Positions 53,322 to 63,963 of a DNA stretch of 64,000 nucleotides are shown in pieces. The translations under genes were made by a program, and so were the position numbers. Positions within the stretch are counted from its first letter, which is position 1; each line of letters opens with the position of its first letter. The notes beneath the pieces were generated by a model. The model was given only the letters and a program-made list of their open reading frames with translations, was not told where the DNA came from and ran no database searches. This DNA is from Roseococcus thiosulfatophilus (GTDB taxonomy: Bacteria; Pseudomonadota; Alphaproteobacteria; Acetobacterales; Acetobacteraceae): contig NZ_JAFFQY010000002.1 in assembly GCF_017311575.1 (NCBI RefSeq), positions 107,996 through 171,995 of the forward strand, given 5' to 3'.

Positions 53322-53543
53322 TCAGCCGCGTTCGGGGCCGGTGATCCCGGTATGGGCTGGCGGGTCGCTGGCCGGGAAGCTCTCCTCGCTGGCCTCGTCC
53401 ACGGCCGTCTCGGCCTCCTGGATCTGGCGCAGCGCCTCCTCGCGGAAGGCGTCCGGTCCGCCGGCGGGCGAGCCGGCGGCGACCCACAGCGCATGGGCCT
53501 CGGCGTCGAGACGCTTTTCCTTCAGGGCGGTGCTTCCGGACAT
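53322..53543 (-). CDS. DUF2934-like small protein
   Basis: 73 residues, GGAGG before the ATG. The central LDAEAHALWVAAGSPAGGPD followed by FREEALRQIQEAE resembles DUF2934 (A-x-x-LW-x-x-G-x-P-x-G-x-x-x-x-x-W-x-x-AE), a small domain common in alphaproteobacteria. The acidic tail EASEESFPASDPPAHTGITG recurs in related small proteins. Function is unknown; neighbours suggest general stress. Confidence 0.75.
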   Translation of the reverse strand: MSGSTALKEKRLDAEAHALWVAAGSPAGGPDAFREEALRQIQEAETAVDEASEESFPASDPPAHTGITGPERG

Positions 53544-53600
53544 GTCTGCCTCCTTGCGGTATGGTGCCGCAGGAACGCAGACAGGCGCCTTGCGTTGCGC

Positions 53601-53789
53601 TCACCCCTTGTGGTCGCGCCGCGGCAGTTCGGAACGCTTGGCGTGGGCCATCCTCTTGAGCTCGGCCTCGTCCATGCTCTCGGCCATGGATTTCGACGCG
53701 CCCTTGAGGCGTGATTTCGGCATGTCGCCGCGCTTGGCGGCGAGCGCGGCGCCGGCGGCCTTCTGCTGCTGCTTGGACTTGGCGGGCAT
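53601..53789 (-). CDS. DUF3008 small basic protein
   Basis: 62 residues from the ATG at 53789 (MPAKSKQQQKAAGAALAAKR), then SRLKGASKSMAESMDEAELK. This matches DUF3008, a short Lys/Arg-rich protein family often induced in stress. The ribosome-binding site GGAGG is inside the 3' arm of a 13-bp hairpin. Confidence 0.85.
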   Translation of the reverse strand: MPAKSKQQQKAAGAALAAKRGDMPKSRLKGASKSMAESMDEAELKRMAHAKRSELPRRDHKG

Positions 53790-53794
53790 GGGTG

Positions 53795-53826
53795 GCCTCC
53801 TCGCCGGCATGAACCGGCGAGGAGGC
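53795..53826 (-). promoter_or_regulatory. 13-bp perfect hairpin covering the ribosome site of the DUF3008 gene
   Basis: GCCTCCTCGCCGG (53795-53807) pairs perfectly with CCGGCGAGGAGGC (53814-53826) over a 6-base loop. On the minus strand the second arm contains GAGGAGG, the Shine-Dalgarno of the gene starting at 53789. The hairpin begins eight bases past the stop of the flavin monooxygenase gene. It may be a terminator (no T run) or block translation until melted. Confidence 0.6.
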
Positions 53827-53833
53827 GCGCGGT

Positions 53834-55150
53834 TCAGAATTCCCGCAGATTGTCCCGGAAATGCGCGTGGGCGTATTCGCGGCGCACCAGGCCGCGCGCC
53901 TGCAGCGCGGGCACCAGCCCATCCGCCACCTCGGCCACGGCGCGGCGGCTGACATCGTTCATGGAGAGCAGGAAGCCATCGCCGCCCGCCTCCTGCATGG
54001 CCTCTTCCATCTGCGACGCCACGGCATCGGGGGTGCCGACCAGGTCCACCGAGCCCGGGTTGCCGCGATAGGCCAGCATGGCCTCGCGCAGGCTGCGCTT
54101 GCCGGCGAAGCGCTTGAACTCGTCCAGCGATTGCTGGTGGCCGTTGGTGGTGAGCTCCATCTGGTCCACCGGCGTGTCGAGGTCCATCTGGCCGAAATCA
54201 ATGTTCGTGATCTTGCCGAAGAAGGCCAGCATCTGCGGCACCTGGGCCTCGATGCGGGCACGGCGCTGGCGCAGGCGAAGCTGGGCTTCCTCCATCGTGT
54301 CGCCCAGCGTGGGCGTGACGAGGAACAGGATCTTCACATCGTCCGGGTTGCGGCCCTGGGCCACGGCGTGCGCGCGCACATCGTCGCGATAGACCTTCAT
54401 GCCCGCCGCGCCCTTCACCTGCGCCACCACCGTGTCCGCATGGGTGGCCGCGAAGCGGCGGCCGCGCGGGCTGCCGCCCGCCTGCGCGATGACGGGCCGC
54501 CCCTGCGGGCAGGGGCCGGAATTGAGCGGCCCGCGCGTCTTGTACCACTGCCCGGCGAAGTTCGGCGCATGGACCTTGGTGTGGTCCACCAGCACGCCCG
54601 ATTGCGTGTCGGCCAGGATTGCCCCCGGCTCCCAGCTGTCCCACAGCGCGTTCACGGCGGCCATGTATTCATCGGCCATGTCGTAGCGCAGATCGTGCGG
54701 CGGCATGCCGTCCATGCCGTAGTTCATCGCGGCGAAATCGCTGCTGCCAGTCACCATGTTCCAGCCGATGCGGCCCGAGGACACCTGGTCCAGCGAGGCC
54801 ACCAGCCGCGCCAGCAGGTAGGGCGGATAGGCGAAGGTGGAGAGGGTGGGGACGATGCCGATATGCTTCGTGGCGGCGGCCATCAGGGTGGCGATCACGC
54901 TCGGGTCCTGGCGCGGCACGGAGAGGCCGTGGTGCAGGTAGATCTCGCGCGATCCCGCATAGCTCTCGCCGATATAGGAGCTGTCCTCGATCAGCACATA
55001 GTCGAAGCGGGCACGTTCCAGGGCGCGGGCCAGGTCGCAGAACAGCTCCGGCACCATCCAGTCGCGCCCGATGGCGCCGGTCCAGGGCTCGCCCCAGGCC
55101 TGGACGGAGGAGCCCTGGAGGAACCAGCCGAGGTGGAAGGGACGGGTCAT
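53834..55150 (-). CDS. LLM-class flavin-dependent monooxygenase (NtaA/SnaA/DszA family), copy 2
   Basis: 438 residues from the ATG at 55150. FMNH2-dependent oxygenase of the bacterial luciferase superfamily: PFHLGWFLQGSSVQAWGEPW, FDYVLIEDSSYIGESYAGSR, ARLVASLDQVSSGRIGWNMVTGSS and the phosphate-binding RGPLNSGPCPQGRPVIAQAGGSPRGRRFAA. Such enzymes oxidise sulfones, nitrilotriacetate or similar and need a separate flavin reductase, none of which is in the window. It starts 13 bases after a related gene. Confidence 0.93.
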   Translation of the reverse strand: MTRPFHLGWFLQGSSVQAWGEPWTGAIGRDWMVPELFCDLARALERARFDYVLIEDSSYIGESYAGSREIYLHHGLSVPRQDPSVIATLMAAATKHIGIVPTLSTFAYPPYLLARLVASLDQVSSGRIGWNMVTGSSDFAAMNYGMDGMPPHDLRYDMADEYMAAVNALWDSWEPGAILADTQSGVLVDHTKVHAPNFAGQWYKTRGPLNSGPCPQGRPVIAQAGGSPRGRRFAATHADTVVAQVKGAAGMKVYRDDVRAHAVAQGRNPDDVKILFLVTPTLGDTMEEAQLRLRQRRARIEAQVPQMLAFFGKITNIDFGQMDLDTPVDQMELTTNGHQQSLDEFKRFAGKRSLREAMLAYRGNPGSVDLVGTPDAVASQMEEAMQEAGGDGFLLSMNDVSRRAVAEVADGLVPALQARGLVRREYAHAHFRDNLREF

Positions 55151-55163
55151 CGCAAGCGGCCTT

Positions 55164-56468
55164 TCATGGGGAAGCGAGGTTCTGGCGCAGCGTGGCGCCG
55201 GCATAGTCGCGGCGGAACAGGCCGCGGCGCTGGAGTTCGGGCACGAGAAGGCGCGCGACCTCCTCGAACATCGCGGGGAAGACGGTGGGCCAGAAGATGA
55301 AGCCGTCGCAGGCCTCGGTGGTGAACCATTCCTCCAGCATGTCGGCCACGGTGGCGGCGGAACCGACCAGCAGGCCGCGGGGCTTCGCCGCCGCTTCCGC
55401 GAAGCCCAGACCTTCCGCGCGCGCCTGGGCCAGCACGCGGTCGGTGGAGCCGGCGATGCCCTGGTTGCCCTGGGCCTCGGCCACTTCCCGCGCCGTCTGG
55501 TGGCGCGTCAGGTCCACGCCGACCAGGGCGGAGTTCAGCATCATCTGCGCGTCGGGCGCGATGAGGGATTGCAGGTAGTCGTGCCTCTCGCGCGCGATGC
55601 TGTCCGTCTCGGCCAGGACCAGGGCGAAGCTGGGCAGGATCTTGCAATCCTCCGGGCGGCGGCCGGCGGCGACGAGGCGGGCATGCATGTCGGCGCGGAA
55701 GGCGATGGCGTCCTCGCGCAGATGGGGCGTCATGAAGATGATCTCGGCCCAGCGCGCGGCGAATTCACGGCCACGCTCCGAAGAGCCGGCCTGCATCAGC
55801 ACCGGCCGCCCCTGCGGGCTGCGCGGGATGGAAAGCGGCCCGCGTGTGCGGACGAAGCGCCCCTCGTAGTTGGCGTAGCGAACGCGCGCGGGGTCCACGA
55901 AGACGCCGCCTGCGCGGTCCTTCACCAGCGCGCCCTCGTCCCAGCCATCCCAGAGCGCGCAGCAGGCCTCCAGCGCCTCATCGGCGCGATCGTAGCGTTC
56001 GTGCTTGGGCGGGATGCCGTCCATCCCGAAATTCCGCGCTTCCAGATCGGTCGCCGAGGTCACGACATTCCACGCCGCGCGCCCGCCACTCATGTGATCC
56101 AACGAGGCCAGGCTGCGCGCCAGCGCGTAGGGGTGCGCGAAGCTGGTGGAGAGGGTGGCGCCCAGCCCGAGATGCCGCGTGGCGCGCGCCATGATGGGCA
56201 GCACCATCATGGGGTCGAGGTAGCTGATCTGCCCGCCATGGCGCAGCGTGGCGTCGAAATTGCCGCCATGGATGTCCTGGAGGCCGAAGGTGTCGGCGTA
56301 GAAGCAGCCATCGAAGCGCGCGGCTTCCAGCACGCGCGCAATGTGCTCGTAGCGCGCAGGGTCGAAGATGTCGTCCAGCGCCGCGGCCGGGTGGCGCCAG
56401 GCGCCCGGGTGGTTCGCGGTGGGGCCCGTCTTGAGATAGGCCACGAGGTGCATCCGGCGCGCGGTCAT
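55164..56468 (-). CDS. LLM-class flavin-dependent monooxygenase (NtaA/SnaA/DszA family), copy 1
   Basis: 434 residues from the ATG at 56468 (an ATG at 56480 adds four). Same architecture as the neighbouring copy: HLVAYLKTGPTANHPGAWRH, FDGCFYADTFGLQD, ARSLASLDHMSGGRAAWNVVTS and RGPLSIPRSPQGRPVLMQAG, with GTDxxVAxxLxxxF-like VGSAATVADMLEEWF. The two share the same C-terminal type (FRRDYAGATLRQNL). They form a two-gene operon and may act on related substrates. Confidence 0.93.
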   Translation of the reverse strand: MTARRMHLVAYLKTGPTANHPGAWRHPAAALDDIFDPARYEHIARVLEAARFDGCFYADTFGLQDIHGGNFDATLRHGGQISYLDPMMVLPIMARATRHLGLGATLSTSFAHPYALARSLASLDHMSGGRAAWNVVTSATDLEARNFGMDGIPPKHERYDRADEALEACCALWDGWDEGALVKDRAGGVFVDPARVRYANYEGRFVRTRGPLSIPRSPQGRPVLMQAGSSERGREFAARWAEIIFMTPHLREDAIAFRADMHARLVAAGRRPEDCKILPSFALVLAETDSIARERHDYLQSLIAPDAQMMLNSALVGVDLTRHQTAREVAEAQGNQGIAGSTDRVLAQARAEGLGFAEAAAKPRGLLVGSAATVADMLEEWFTTEACDGFIFWPTVFPAMFEEVARLLVPELQRRGLFRRDYAGATLRQNLASP

Positions 56469-56589
56469 GGCGCAACGCACCCCAATTCTGGCGGCGGGAC
56501 GATGGGCAAGCGGCCTCCTGGTTCAGGCTGAAGGGCCGTGCGTTGTTCTGGCGTCGTTGGCGCGACTATGCGCCACGTGATGCCACGCG

Positions 56590-58209
56590 TCACCCCCCGT
56601 GCCGCACCACGCCGCCCACCACCGTGGCCGTCACGCGCGTGTCACGGATGGCGGTGGGGTCGCAGCCGAGGATGTCGGTGTCGAGCACGGCAAAATCGGC
56701 CAGCTTGCCGATCTCGAGACTGCCCTTGTCGCCCTCCTCCCGCTGCGCGAAGGCGCCAAGCGTGGTGTAGGCGGCCAGCGCCTCGCGTGGCGTGATGGCC
56801 TCGCTGGCGTCAAGGTCCGCGCCTGATTGCGTGCGGCGCGTGACCATCGCGCCCAGCGCGGTGAAGGGGTTCACGCGGCACACCGCGAAGTCCGAATGGC
56901 CAGGCGCCGGCACCCCCGCCGCGATCAGGCTGCGGTGGGGCCACATATGGCGCATGGCCGCCTGGCCGCGATTGGCCACATAGGCCTCGCCCAGCTCGTC
57001 CATGAAGCCCGTGGCGCTCGAATCGATGAAGCCGCCGCGCTTCAGCCGCGCCAGGATGGGGGGTGTCACGAAGCAGCAATGCTCCACGCGCATCCGGTGG
57101 TCCTGCACCGGGTGCGCGGCGAGTGCCGCCTCCATCACGTCCAGCGCGAAATCAATGCCGCGGTCACCCACGCCCTCGATCATCACCTGCAAGCCGGCCT
57201 TGTGGGCGGCGCTGACGCGCTCGGTCAGGTCCGCCTTGTCGTAGAGCAGCATGCCGGTGTTGGGCACGGGCTCGCCGGGCACGGGCGTGCCGAGATAGGG
57301 GTCCCAATAGGCGGCGGTGCGGCCGGAGGTGGAGCAATCCGGGCACCATTCCACGCCGATCAGCCGCAGCCATTCATCCCCGAAGCCCGAGCGGATGCCC
57401 GCCCCGATCAGATGCGGCACCAGCGGCACGTCCCGGCCGGAGGCCATGATGCCGAGGCGCATGCGGAACCTTCTCTTGCGCCGCATCGCCTGGAAGGCGC
57501 GGATGGCCTGGGTGGGCGTCAGCGCATTGCCCACCGAGGTGATGCCATGGGCCAGGCACTGGTCCTGCACCATCTCCATGCCATCCATGATGTCGGATTC
57601 GCTGTCGGTGGCGTGGATGGCGTCGAGGAAGATGTGCGCCGCCGTCTCCCGCACCAGCCCGGTCAGCGCGCCCGTCGCGGGGTCGCGGCCGAAGGCGCCG
57701 AAGGGTGGGTCGGCAACGTCGTCGGACAGCCCGCAGGCGGCGAAGGCGGCGCGGTTGGCGAGGCCCATATGCCCGTCCGTGCGCAGGATGAAGACCGGGC
57801 GGCCGGCGCCGGCGGCGTCCAGTTCCTCGCGCGTCGGGTAGCCGCCGCTGGCCCGCTCGTTCAGCCGGTAGAAGGCGCCCCAGCGGCCGGGCGGCAGCGA
57901 GGCGCAGACGCGGTGGATGGTGGCCAGAAGCGCCTCGCGATCGGCGACCCGGTCGGGCGAGACCAGCGTCCAGCCCTTGAGCCGCACCGCATAGGCGTCC
58001 GGGTGGCAATGGCTGTCCACGATGCCGGGGATGACGCGGGCGCCCGTGGCATCGAGCACCCGCGTGCTGGGCCCGATATGCTGGCGCATGGCGAAATCCT
58101 CGCCCATGGCGACGATGCGCCCGCCCATGGACGCCAGCCCGCCGGTGATGTCCCCCTGCCCCCCCATGGTCGCGATACGGGCGTTGAGCAGGACGAATTC
58201 GGCGTTCAT
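56590..58209 (-). CDS. YtcJ-like metal-dependent amidohydrolase
   Basis: 539 residues from the ATG at 58209, with GGAG six bases upstream. Amidohydrolase-3 family: the N-terminal beta sandwich LLNARIATMGGQGDITG, metal-site His in PGIVDSHCHPDA, EGVGDRGIDFALDVMEAAL and RMRVEHCCFVTPPIL further metal ligands, and the C-terminal HSDFAVCRVNPFTALGAMVT and GSLEIGKLADFAVLDTDILG. Substrates of this family are N-acyl or amide compounds. It faces the ABC operon divergently with ~200 bp between them. Confidence 0.92.
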   Translation of the reverse strand: MNAEFVLLNARIATMGGQGDITGGLASMGGRIVAMGEDFAMRQHIGPSTRVLDATGARVIPGIVDSHCHPDAYAVRLKGWTLVSPDRVADREALLATIHRVCASLPPGRWGAFYRLNERASGGYPTREELDAAGAGRPVFILRTDGHMGLANRAAFAACGLSDDVADPPFGAFGRDPATGALTGLVRETAAHIFLDAIHATDSESDIMDGMEMVQDQCLAHGITSVGNALTPTQAIRAFQAMRRKRRFRMRLGIMASGRDVPLVPHLIGAGIRSGFGDEWLRLIGVEWCPDCSTSGRTAAYWDPYLGTPVPGEPVPNTGMLLYDKADLTERVSAAHKAGLQVMIEGVGDRGIDFALDVMEAALAAHPVQDHRMRVEHCCFVTPPILARLKRGGFIDSSATGFMDELGEAYVANRGQAAMRHMWPHRSLIAAGVPAPGHSDFAVCRVNPFTALGAMVTRRTQSGADLDASEAITPREALAAYTTLGAFAQREEGDKGSLEIGKLADFAVLDTDILGCDPTAIRDTRVTATVVGGVVRHGG

Positions 58210-58407
58210 TCGCATCTCCGGACAGGGTAGGGCAGCCTAGCCCCAAGGCGTCGCGCATCGCCATGATTGCGGCCGGCGCCGCGCCGTGGTCTGATCCGGC
58301 CCCGGGAGACTGACGCTGGCGCCACGGCAACCATCGAGTTGCGTCTGGGATGGCTGCGCCGTGCAATCATGCGGCCGCGCACCGACAGACACGGGCAGGA
58401 GAGACGG

Positions 58408-59514
58408 ATGCAGAGCTTCCAGCAGGATTGCGTCGAGTTGGCGCTGGCGAAATTCCGGCGCGGGGAGATGGACCGCCGCACCCTGCTGGCGGGACTCACG
58501 GCCCTCGGCGTGGGGGCCGCCGTGGCCGGCAAGGCCGGTGCGCAGACGCCGCAGAACATCGTGATGGTGAACTGGGGCGGCATGGCCAACCAGGCCTTCG
58601 GCCGCTTCTATGGCGAGCCCTTCATGGCCGCCAACCCGGGCTTTCGCGTCGTGCAGGACAGCACGGGGCCGTCCGCCGGCCGCATCCGTTCCATGGTGGA
58701 GAGCGGGCGCGTCACCTGGGACCTTTGCGACAGTTCCGCCACCTCGGCCTTCCTGCTGGGCGGCATGAACCTGCTGACGCCGGTGGACTATAATGTGGTG
58801 AATCGGGACCATGTGCTGGGCCCGACCTTCGCGCTGGAGCACGGGGCCGCGCCCTACTCGTTCAGCAACGTGCTGGTCTATGACAGCCAGCGCTTCCCCA
58901 CGCCGCCCACCGGCTGGGCGGATTTCTGGGACCTTCGCCGCTTCCCCGGCACGCGGCTGCTGCGGCGTGACGCGGCGGGCGCGCTGGACGCGGCGCAGAT
59001 GTCGCTGGGGCGCCCCCTGCCGGAGCTTTATCCGCTGGACGTGCGGGCCTCGCTCGCTCGCGTGCGGGAAATCCGGCGCAACCTGGTCTTCTGGACCTCG
59101 GGCGCGGAGTCGGAGCAGTTCATCCGCACGGGCGAGGCGGTGATGGGCCAGATCTGGCACACCCGCGCCAAGGTGCTGGAGCAGGAGAGCAACGGGCGGT
59201 TCAAGTTCATCTGGAACCAGGGGATTCTCCAGCCCGGCATCTTCGTCAGCCCGCGCGGCAACCCGGCGGGGGCTGCGGCGCAGCGGCTGCTGGCCTCGAT
59301 GCTGGCCAATGCCGAGCAGCAGGTGGAATTGCTGAAGTTCTTCGGCAATGGCCCGACCAACCCGGCAGCCGCGCCGCTGGTGCCGGAGGAATACAAGCGC
59401 TTCAACCCGACCGAGCCCGCCAACGCCGCCGTGCAGGTGGCGCAGAACGGGCGCTGGTGGGGTGAGAACTATGCCCGCGTGAACGCCGACTACATCGACA
59501 TGGTGACTGGCTGA
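58408..59514 (+). CDS. PotD-like ABC transporter substrate-binding protein
   Basis: 368 residues from the ATG at 58408 (AGGAGAGACGG upstream). A Tat-like N-terminus with MDRRTLLAGLTALGVGAAV precedes AGAQTPQN. The start of the mature part, IVMVNWGGMANQAFGRFYGE, and YSFSNVLVYDSQRFPTPPTG with GWADFWDLRRFPGTRLLRRD match the polyamine/iron-type (SBP family 1/PotD) receptors. It is the first gene of a six-gene operon. The ligand cannot be read; the two enzymes inserted in the operon suggest a hydroxy acid or sugar-acid derivative. Confidence 0.88.
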   Translation: MQSFQQDCVELALAKFRRGEMDRRTLLAGLTALGVGAAVAGKAGAQTPQNIVMVNWGGMANQAFGRFYGEPFMAANPGFRVVQDSTGPSAGRIRSMVESGRVTWDLCDSSATSAFLLGGMNLLTPVDYNVVNRDHVLGPTFALEHGAAPYSFSNVLVYDSQRFPTPPTGWADFWDLRRFPGTRLLRRDAAGALDAAQMSLGRPLPELYPLDVRASLARVREIRRNLVFWTSGAESEQFIRTGEAVMGQIWHTRAKVLEQESNGRFKFIWNQGILQPGIFVSPRGNPAGAAAQRLLASMLANAEQQVELLKFFGNGPTNPAAAPLVPEEYKRFNPTEPANAAVQVAQNGRWWGENYARVNADYIDMVTG

Positions 59515-59529
59515 CATAGGGTATTTCGC

Positions 59530-60468
59530 GTGATCCTGGTGGTGAAGTCGGGCGGCCCCGAGGCCGTCCTGGAATGGCGTCGCGGCTTCGGTGACCTGGT
59601 GCCGGGCCTGGAGGTCCGGGACTGGAATGACCCAGACGTGACGCCCGAGATGGTGGACTACGCGTTGGTCTGGGACCCCGAGCCAGGGCGCCTCGCCGCC
59701 ATGCCCAGGCTGCGCGCCATCTTTGGCTCGGGCGCGGGCGTGGACCATATCGTGGCGGACCCGACGCTGCCGCCCGGCGTCCCCATCGTGCGCTGCGTGC
59801 CGGAGGAGGCCACGCAGCGCATGGGCGAATTCGTGGTGTGGGCCGTGCTGTCGCTGGCCAAGGAGGCGCGGCGCATGGCGCTGGCCCAGGCCGCGCGGGA
59901 ATGGGCGGCGGTGGACCCGCCCTTCGCCGCCGCCGACCGCACCGTGGGCATCATGGGCCTCGGCGCCATGGGCCAGCGTTCGGCCGAGATGCTGCGCGCG
60001 CTGGGCATTCCGGTGCGCGGCTGGTCGCGCAGCCGCAAATCCATCCCCGGCGTCGAATGCTTCGCCGGTGCCGGGGAGCGCGACGCCTTCCTCTCCGGCT
60101 GCGACGTGCTGGTCTGCCTGCTGCCCGCCACCGCAGAAACCCAGGGCCTTCTCGCGGCGCCGCTGCTGGCGAAGCTGCCGCGCGGCGCGGGGCTGGTGCA
60201 GGTGGGGCGCGGGGCGCAGCAGGTGCTGCCCGACATCATCGCGGCCCTTGATTCCGGGCAGTTGTCCGGCGCGGTGCTGGACGTCTTCACGCCCGAGCCT
60301 TTGCCCGCGGACAGCCCGGCCTGGGCGCACCCTTCCATCATCGTCACGCCCCATGTGGCCAGCCTGCCCAGCCGCGCCGAGCGCGCGCGCTACGTGGCCC
60401 GCGCCATCGCCGCGCTGGAGCGTGGCGAGGCCATCCCCCATCTCTACGACCCCGCGCGAGGCTATTGA
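59530..60468 (+). CDS. D-2-hydroxyacid dehydrogenase (GhrA-like)
   Basis: 312 residues from a GTG. NAD(P)H-dependent reductase of glyoxylate/hydroxypyruvate type: Rossmann motif GIMGLGAMGQRSAEMLRALG, then GAGLVQVGRGAQQVLPDIIA, DVFTPEPLPADSPAW and HPSIIVTPHVASLPS, which hold the catalytic Arg, Glu and His. The NADP-binding loop WSRSRKSI favours NADPH. It sits between the binding protein and the aldolase gene (stop and next start overlap at TGATG). Confidence 0.92.
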   Translation: MILVVKSGGPEAVLEWRRGFGDLVPGLEVRDWNDPDVTPEMVDYALVWDPEPGRLAAMPRLRAIFGSGAGVDHIVADPTLPPGVPIVRCVPEEATQRMGEFVVWAVLSLAKEARRMALAQAAREWAAVDPPFAAADRTVGIMGLGAMGQRSAEMLRALGIPVRGWSRSRKSIPGVECFAGAGERDAFLSGCDVLVCLLPATAETQGLLAAPLLAKLPRGAGLVQVGRGAQQVLPDIIAALDSGQLSGAVLDVFTPEPLPADSPAWAHPSIIVTPHVASLPSRAERARYVARAIAALERGEAIPHLYDPARGY

Positions 60469-61234
60469 TGTCCCTTCCCCCGCCGCCCGTCCGCCCCGAC
60501 CCGAACCGCGTGCCGACCGAACAGGAGCTGCGCGAGGATCTGGCCGCGGCCTATCGCCTCATCGCGCATTTCGGCATGACGGACCTGGTGTTCACGCACC
60601 TGTCCGTGCGGCTGCCGGGGCCGGGGCATCGCTTCCTGGTGAACCCCTATGGGCTGCTGTTCGAGGAGATCACGGCCTCCTCCCTCGTCGCCGTGGATGC
60701 GGAGGGCGAGCCTTTGCAGGAGACCAGCTGGCCCGTGAACCCGGCGGGCTTCGTCATCCATTCGGCCGTGCACACGGGGCGCGAGGACGCGGCCTGCGTC
60801 ATGCACACCCACACCATCGCCGGCATGGCCGTGGCGGCGCAGGAACAGGGGCTGCTGCCGCTGAACCAGATCAGCATCGAGTTCGCGGGGCGTGTCGCCA
60901 TCCATGAATACGAGGGCATCGCGGCGGACGACAACCTGTCGGAACGGCAGCGCCTGGTGCGCGACCTGGGCAGCCATAACTGCATGATCCTGCGCAACCA
61001 TGGCCTGCTGACGGTGGGCCGCACGGTCGCCGAAGCCTTCTACTACATGTACTACCTGGAGCAGTCCTGCCGCATCCAGCTTGCCGCGCAATCGGGCGGC
61101 AAGGCGGTGACCATGCCGCCGCCCGAGGTGGTGGAACGCACGCGCGACCAGTTCGGCAGCGGCCCCACCAAGGGCTGGCTGCCCTGGCAGGCGCTGCGCC
61201 GCAAGCTCGATCGCCAGCAGCCGGACTACAAGTC

Positions 61235-61238
<4 letters not shown>
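60468..61238 (+). CDS. Class II aldolase/adducin family protein
   Basis: 256 residues, ATG at 60468. Fuculose/ribulose-phosphate aldolase fold with Glu and zinc His: TDLVFTHLSVRLPGPGHRF, the HxH pair in CVMHTHTIAGMAVAAQEQG, SHNCMILRNHGLLTVGRT for the third His, and EAFYYMYYLEQSCRIQL. Proteins of this type without an aldolase partner are often decarboxylases or aldolases of sugar acids. It overlaps the ATPase gene by four bases (GTGA). Confidence 0.92.
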
Positions 61239-62325
<1,087 letters not shown>

Positions 62326-62329
<4 letters not shown>

Positions 62330-63174
62330 ACGCCTCCGGCCGCGCGAGCCTGGGCTGGTGGCTGCTGCTGCTGCCCGCCGTGGCGCTGGTGCTGTTCTTC
62401 TACGTGGCGCCCATCGTGCAAGTGCTCACCATCTCCTTCACCGAGCCGGAGCCGGGCTGGGGCAACTACGAACGGCTTCTGACGTCCGAAGGCATCCAGC
62501 GCGTCATCTTCACCACGCTGCGCATCTGCCTGCTGACCACCGCATTCGCGCTGCTGCTGGGCTATGCCATCGCCTATGCCATCACGCTGGCCTCACCGCG
62601 GGCGCGCAACTGGTGGATCCTGGCGGTGCTGGTGCCGCTGTGGATCTCGGTGCTGGTGCGGGCCTTCGCCTGGGTCACGCTGCTGCGCCGCCAGGGGCTG
62701 GTGAACAACACGCTGATGCAGGCGGGCGTGATCAGCGAACCGCTGCCGCTGGTGTGGAACGAATTCGGCATCCTGGTCGGCATGGTGCACTACATGGTGC
62801 CCTTCGCCGTGCTGCCCATGCTGGCCTCCATGCGTGAGATCGACATGCGGCTGCTGGCGGCCGCGCGGGGGCTCGGCGCCTCGCGCGGGCAGGTGTTCCG
62901 CCAGGTCTTCCTGCCGCTCTCCATGCCGGGGGTGATCGCGGCCGGCGTGCTGGTCTTTATCTTCTCGCTGGGCTTCTACATCACGCCCGCCATCCTGGGC
63001 GGCGGCCGCACGCTGATGGTGGCGGAGTGGATCGCGCTGCAGATCCTGGACCTGATCCGCTGGGGGCTGGGCACCATGATGGCGACGATGCTGGTGGTGG
63101 CCATCATGGTCACGCTGCTGGTCTTCTCGCGCATCGTGGATCTGCGCCGCATGTTCGGCGCGGGGGGGAGGTAG
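62326..63174 (+). CDS. potB: PotB-like ABC transporter permease
   Basis: 282 residues, six hydrophobic helices, ATGA overlap with the ATPase gene. LPAVALVLFFYVAPIVQVLT, LGYAIAYAITLASPRARNWW and the EAA loop MREIDMRLLAAARGLGASRGQVFRQVFLPL contact site for the ATPase are visible. It is the first membrane subunit of the importer. Confidence 0.94.
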
Positions 63175-63177
63175 GCC

Positions 63178-63963
63178 ATGCACGGCACCCATGGCGCGGG
63201 GCCCTTCGGGCGGGGGCTGGCCTGGATCACGGCGCTCTACCTCGTCCTGCCCATCCTGATCGTGCTGCCGGTGGCGCTGACGGACCAGCGCTTCCTCTCT
63301 CTGCCGCATGAGGGGCTGAGCCTGCAGCATTTCCGCACGGTGCTGACCTCGGAGGAATGGCTGGGCTCCATCTGGCAGTCCTTCACCATCGCGCTCGCCT
63401 CCACGGTGCTGTCGGTGGTGGCGGGGACGCTGTGCGCCATCGGCTGCTGGCGCATCTCGCGCCAGGCGACGGAGTTGGTGCGGCTGCTGATGCTGCTGCC
63501 GCTGATCATTCCCTCGATCGTCTATGCGATCGGGCTATATCGATATTTCGGGCCGCTCGACCTGCTAGACCGTTTCGTGGGCGTGGTCATCGCCCATGGG
63601 GTGACCGGCATCCCCTATGTGGTCATCACCGTCTCGACGGCGCTGGCGGCCTTCGACCCGCGGCTGGAGCAGGCGGCGCGGGGCATGGGGGCCTCGCTCA
63701 TGCAGACGCTGCGCTGGGTGATCCTGCCGCGCATCATGCCGGGCATCGTCTCGGGGGCCATCTTCGCCTTCATCCATTCCTGGGATGAGCTGGTGATGGT
63801 GCTGTTCATCGCGAGCCGCGACGTCTTCACCCTGCCCCGCCGCATCTGGGACGGGATCAACGAGAACCTGGACCCCGCCATGGCGGCGGTGGCGGTGCTG
63901 CTGATCGTGTTCACCCTGCTGCTGCTGCTGGTGGACATGGCGCTGCGGCGGCGCGCGCAGTAG
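63178..63963 (+). CDS. potC: PotC-like ABC transporter permease
   Basis: 261 residues, six helices, ATG three bases after the PotB stop. The EAA loop reads FDPRLEQAARGMGASLMQTLRWVILPRIMPG and the end RIWDGINENLDPAMAAVAVLL is typical of PotC-type permeases. It is the last gene of the operon within the window; 37 bases remain after it without a recognisable signal. Confidence 0.94.
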   Translation: MHGTHGAGPFGRGLAWITALYLVLPILIVLPVALTDQRFLSLPHEGLSLQHFRTVLTSEEWLGSIWQSFTIALASTVLSVVAGTLCAIGCWRISRQATELVRLLMLLPLIIPSIVYAIGLYRYFGPLDLLDRFVGVVIAHGVTGIPYVVITVSTALAAFDPRLEQAARGMGASLMQTLRWVILPRIMPGIVSGAIFAFIHSWDELVMVLFIASRDVFTLPRRIWDGINENLDPAMAAVAVLLIVFTLLLLLVDMALRRRAQ

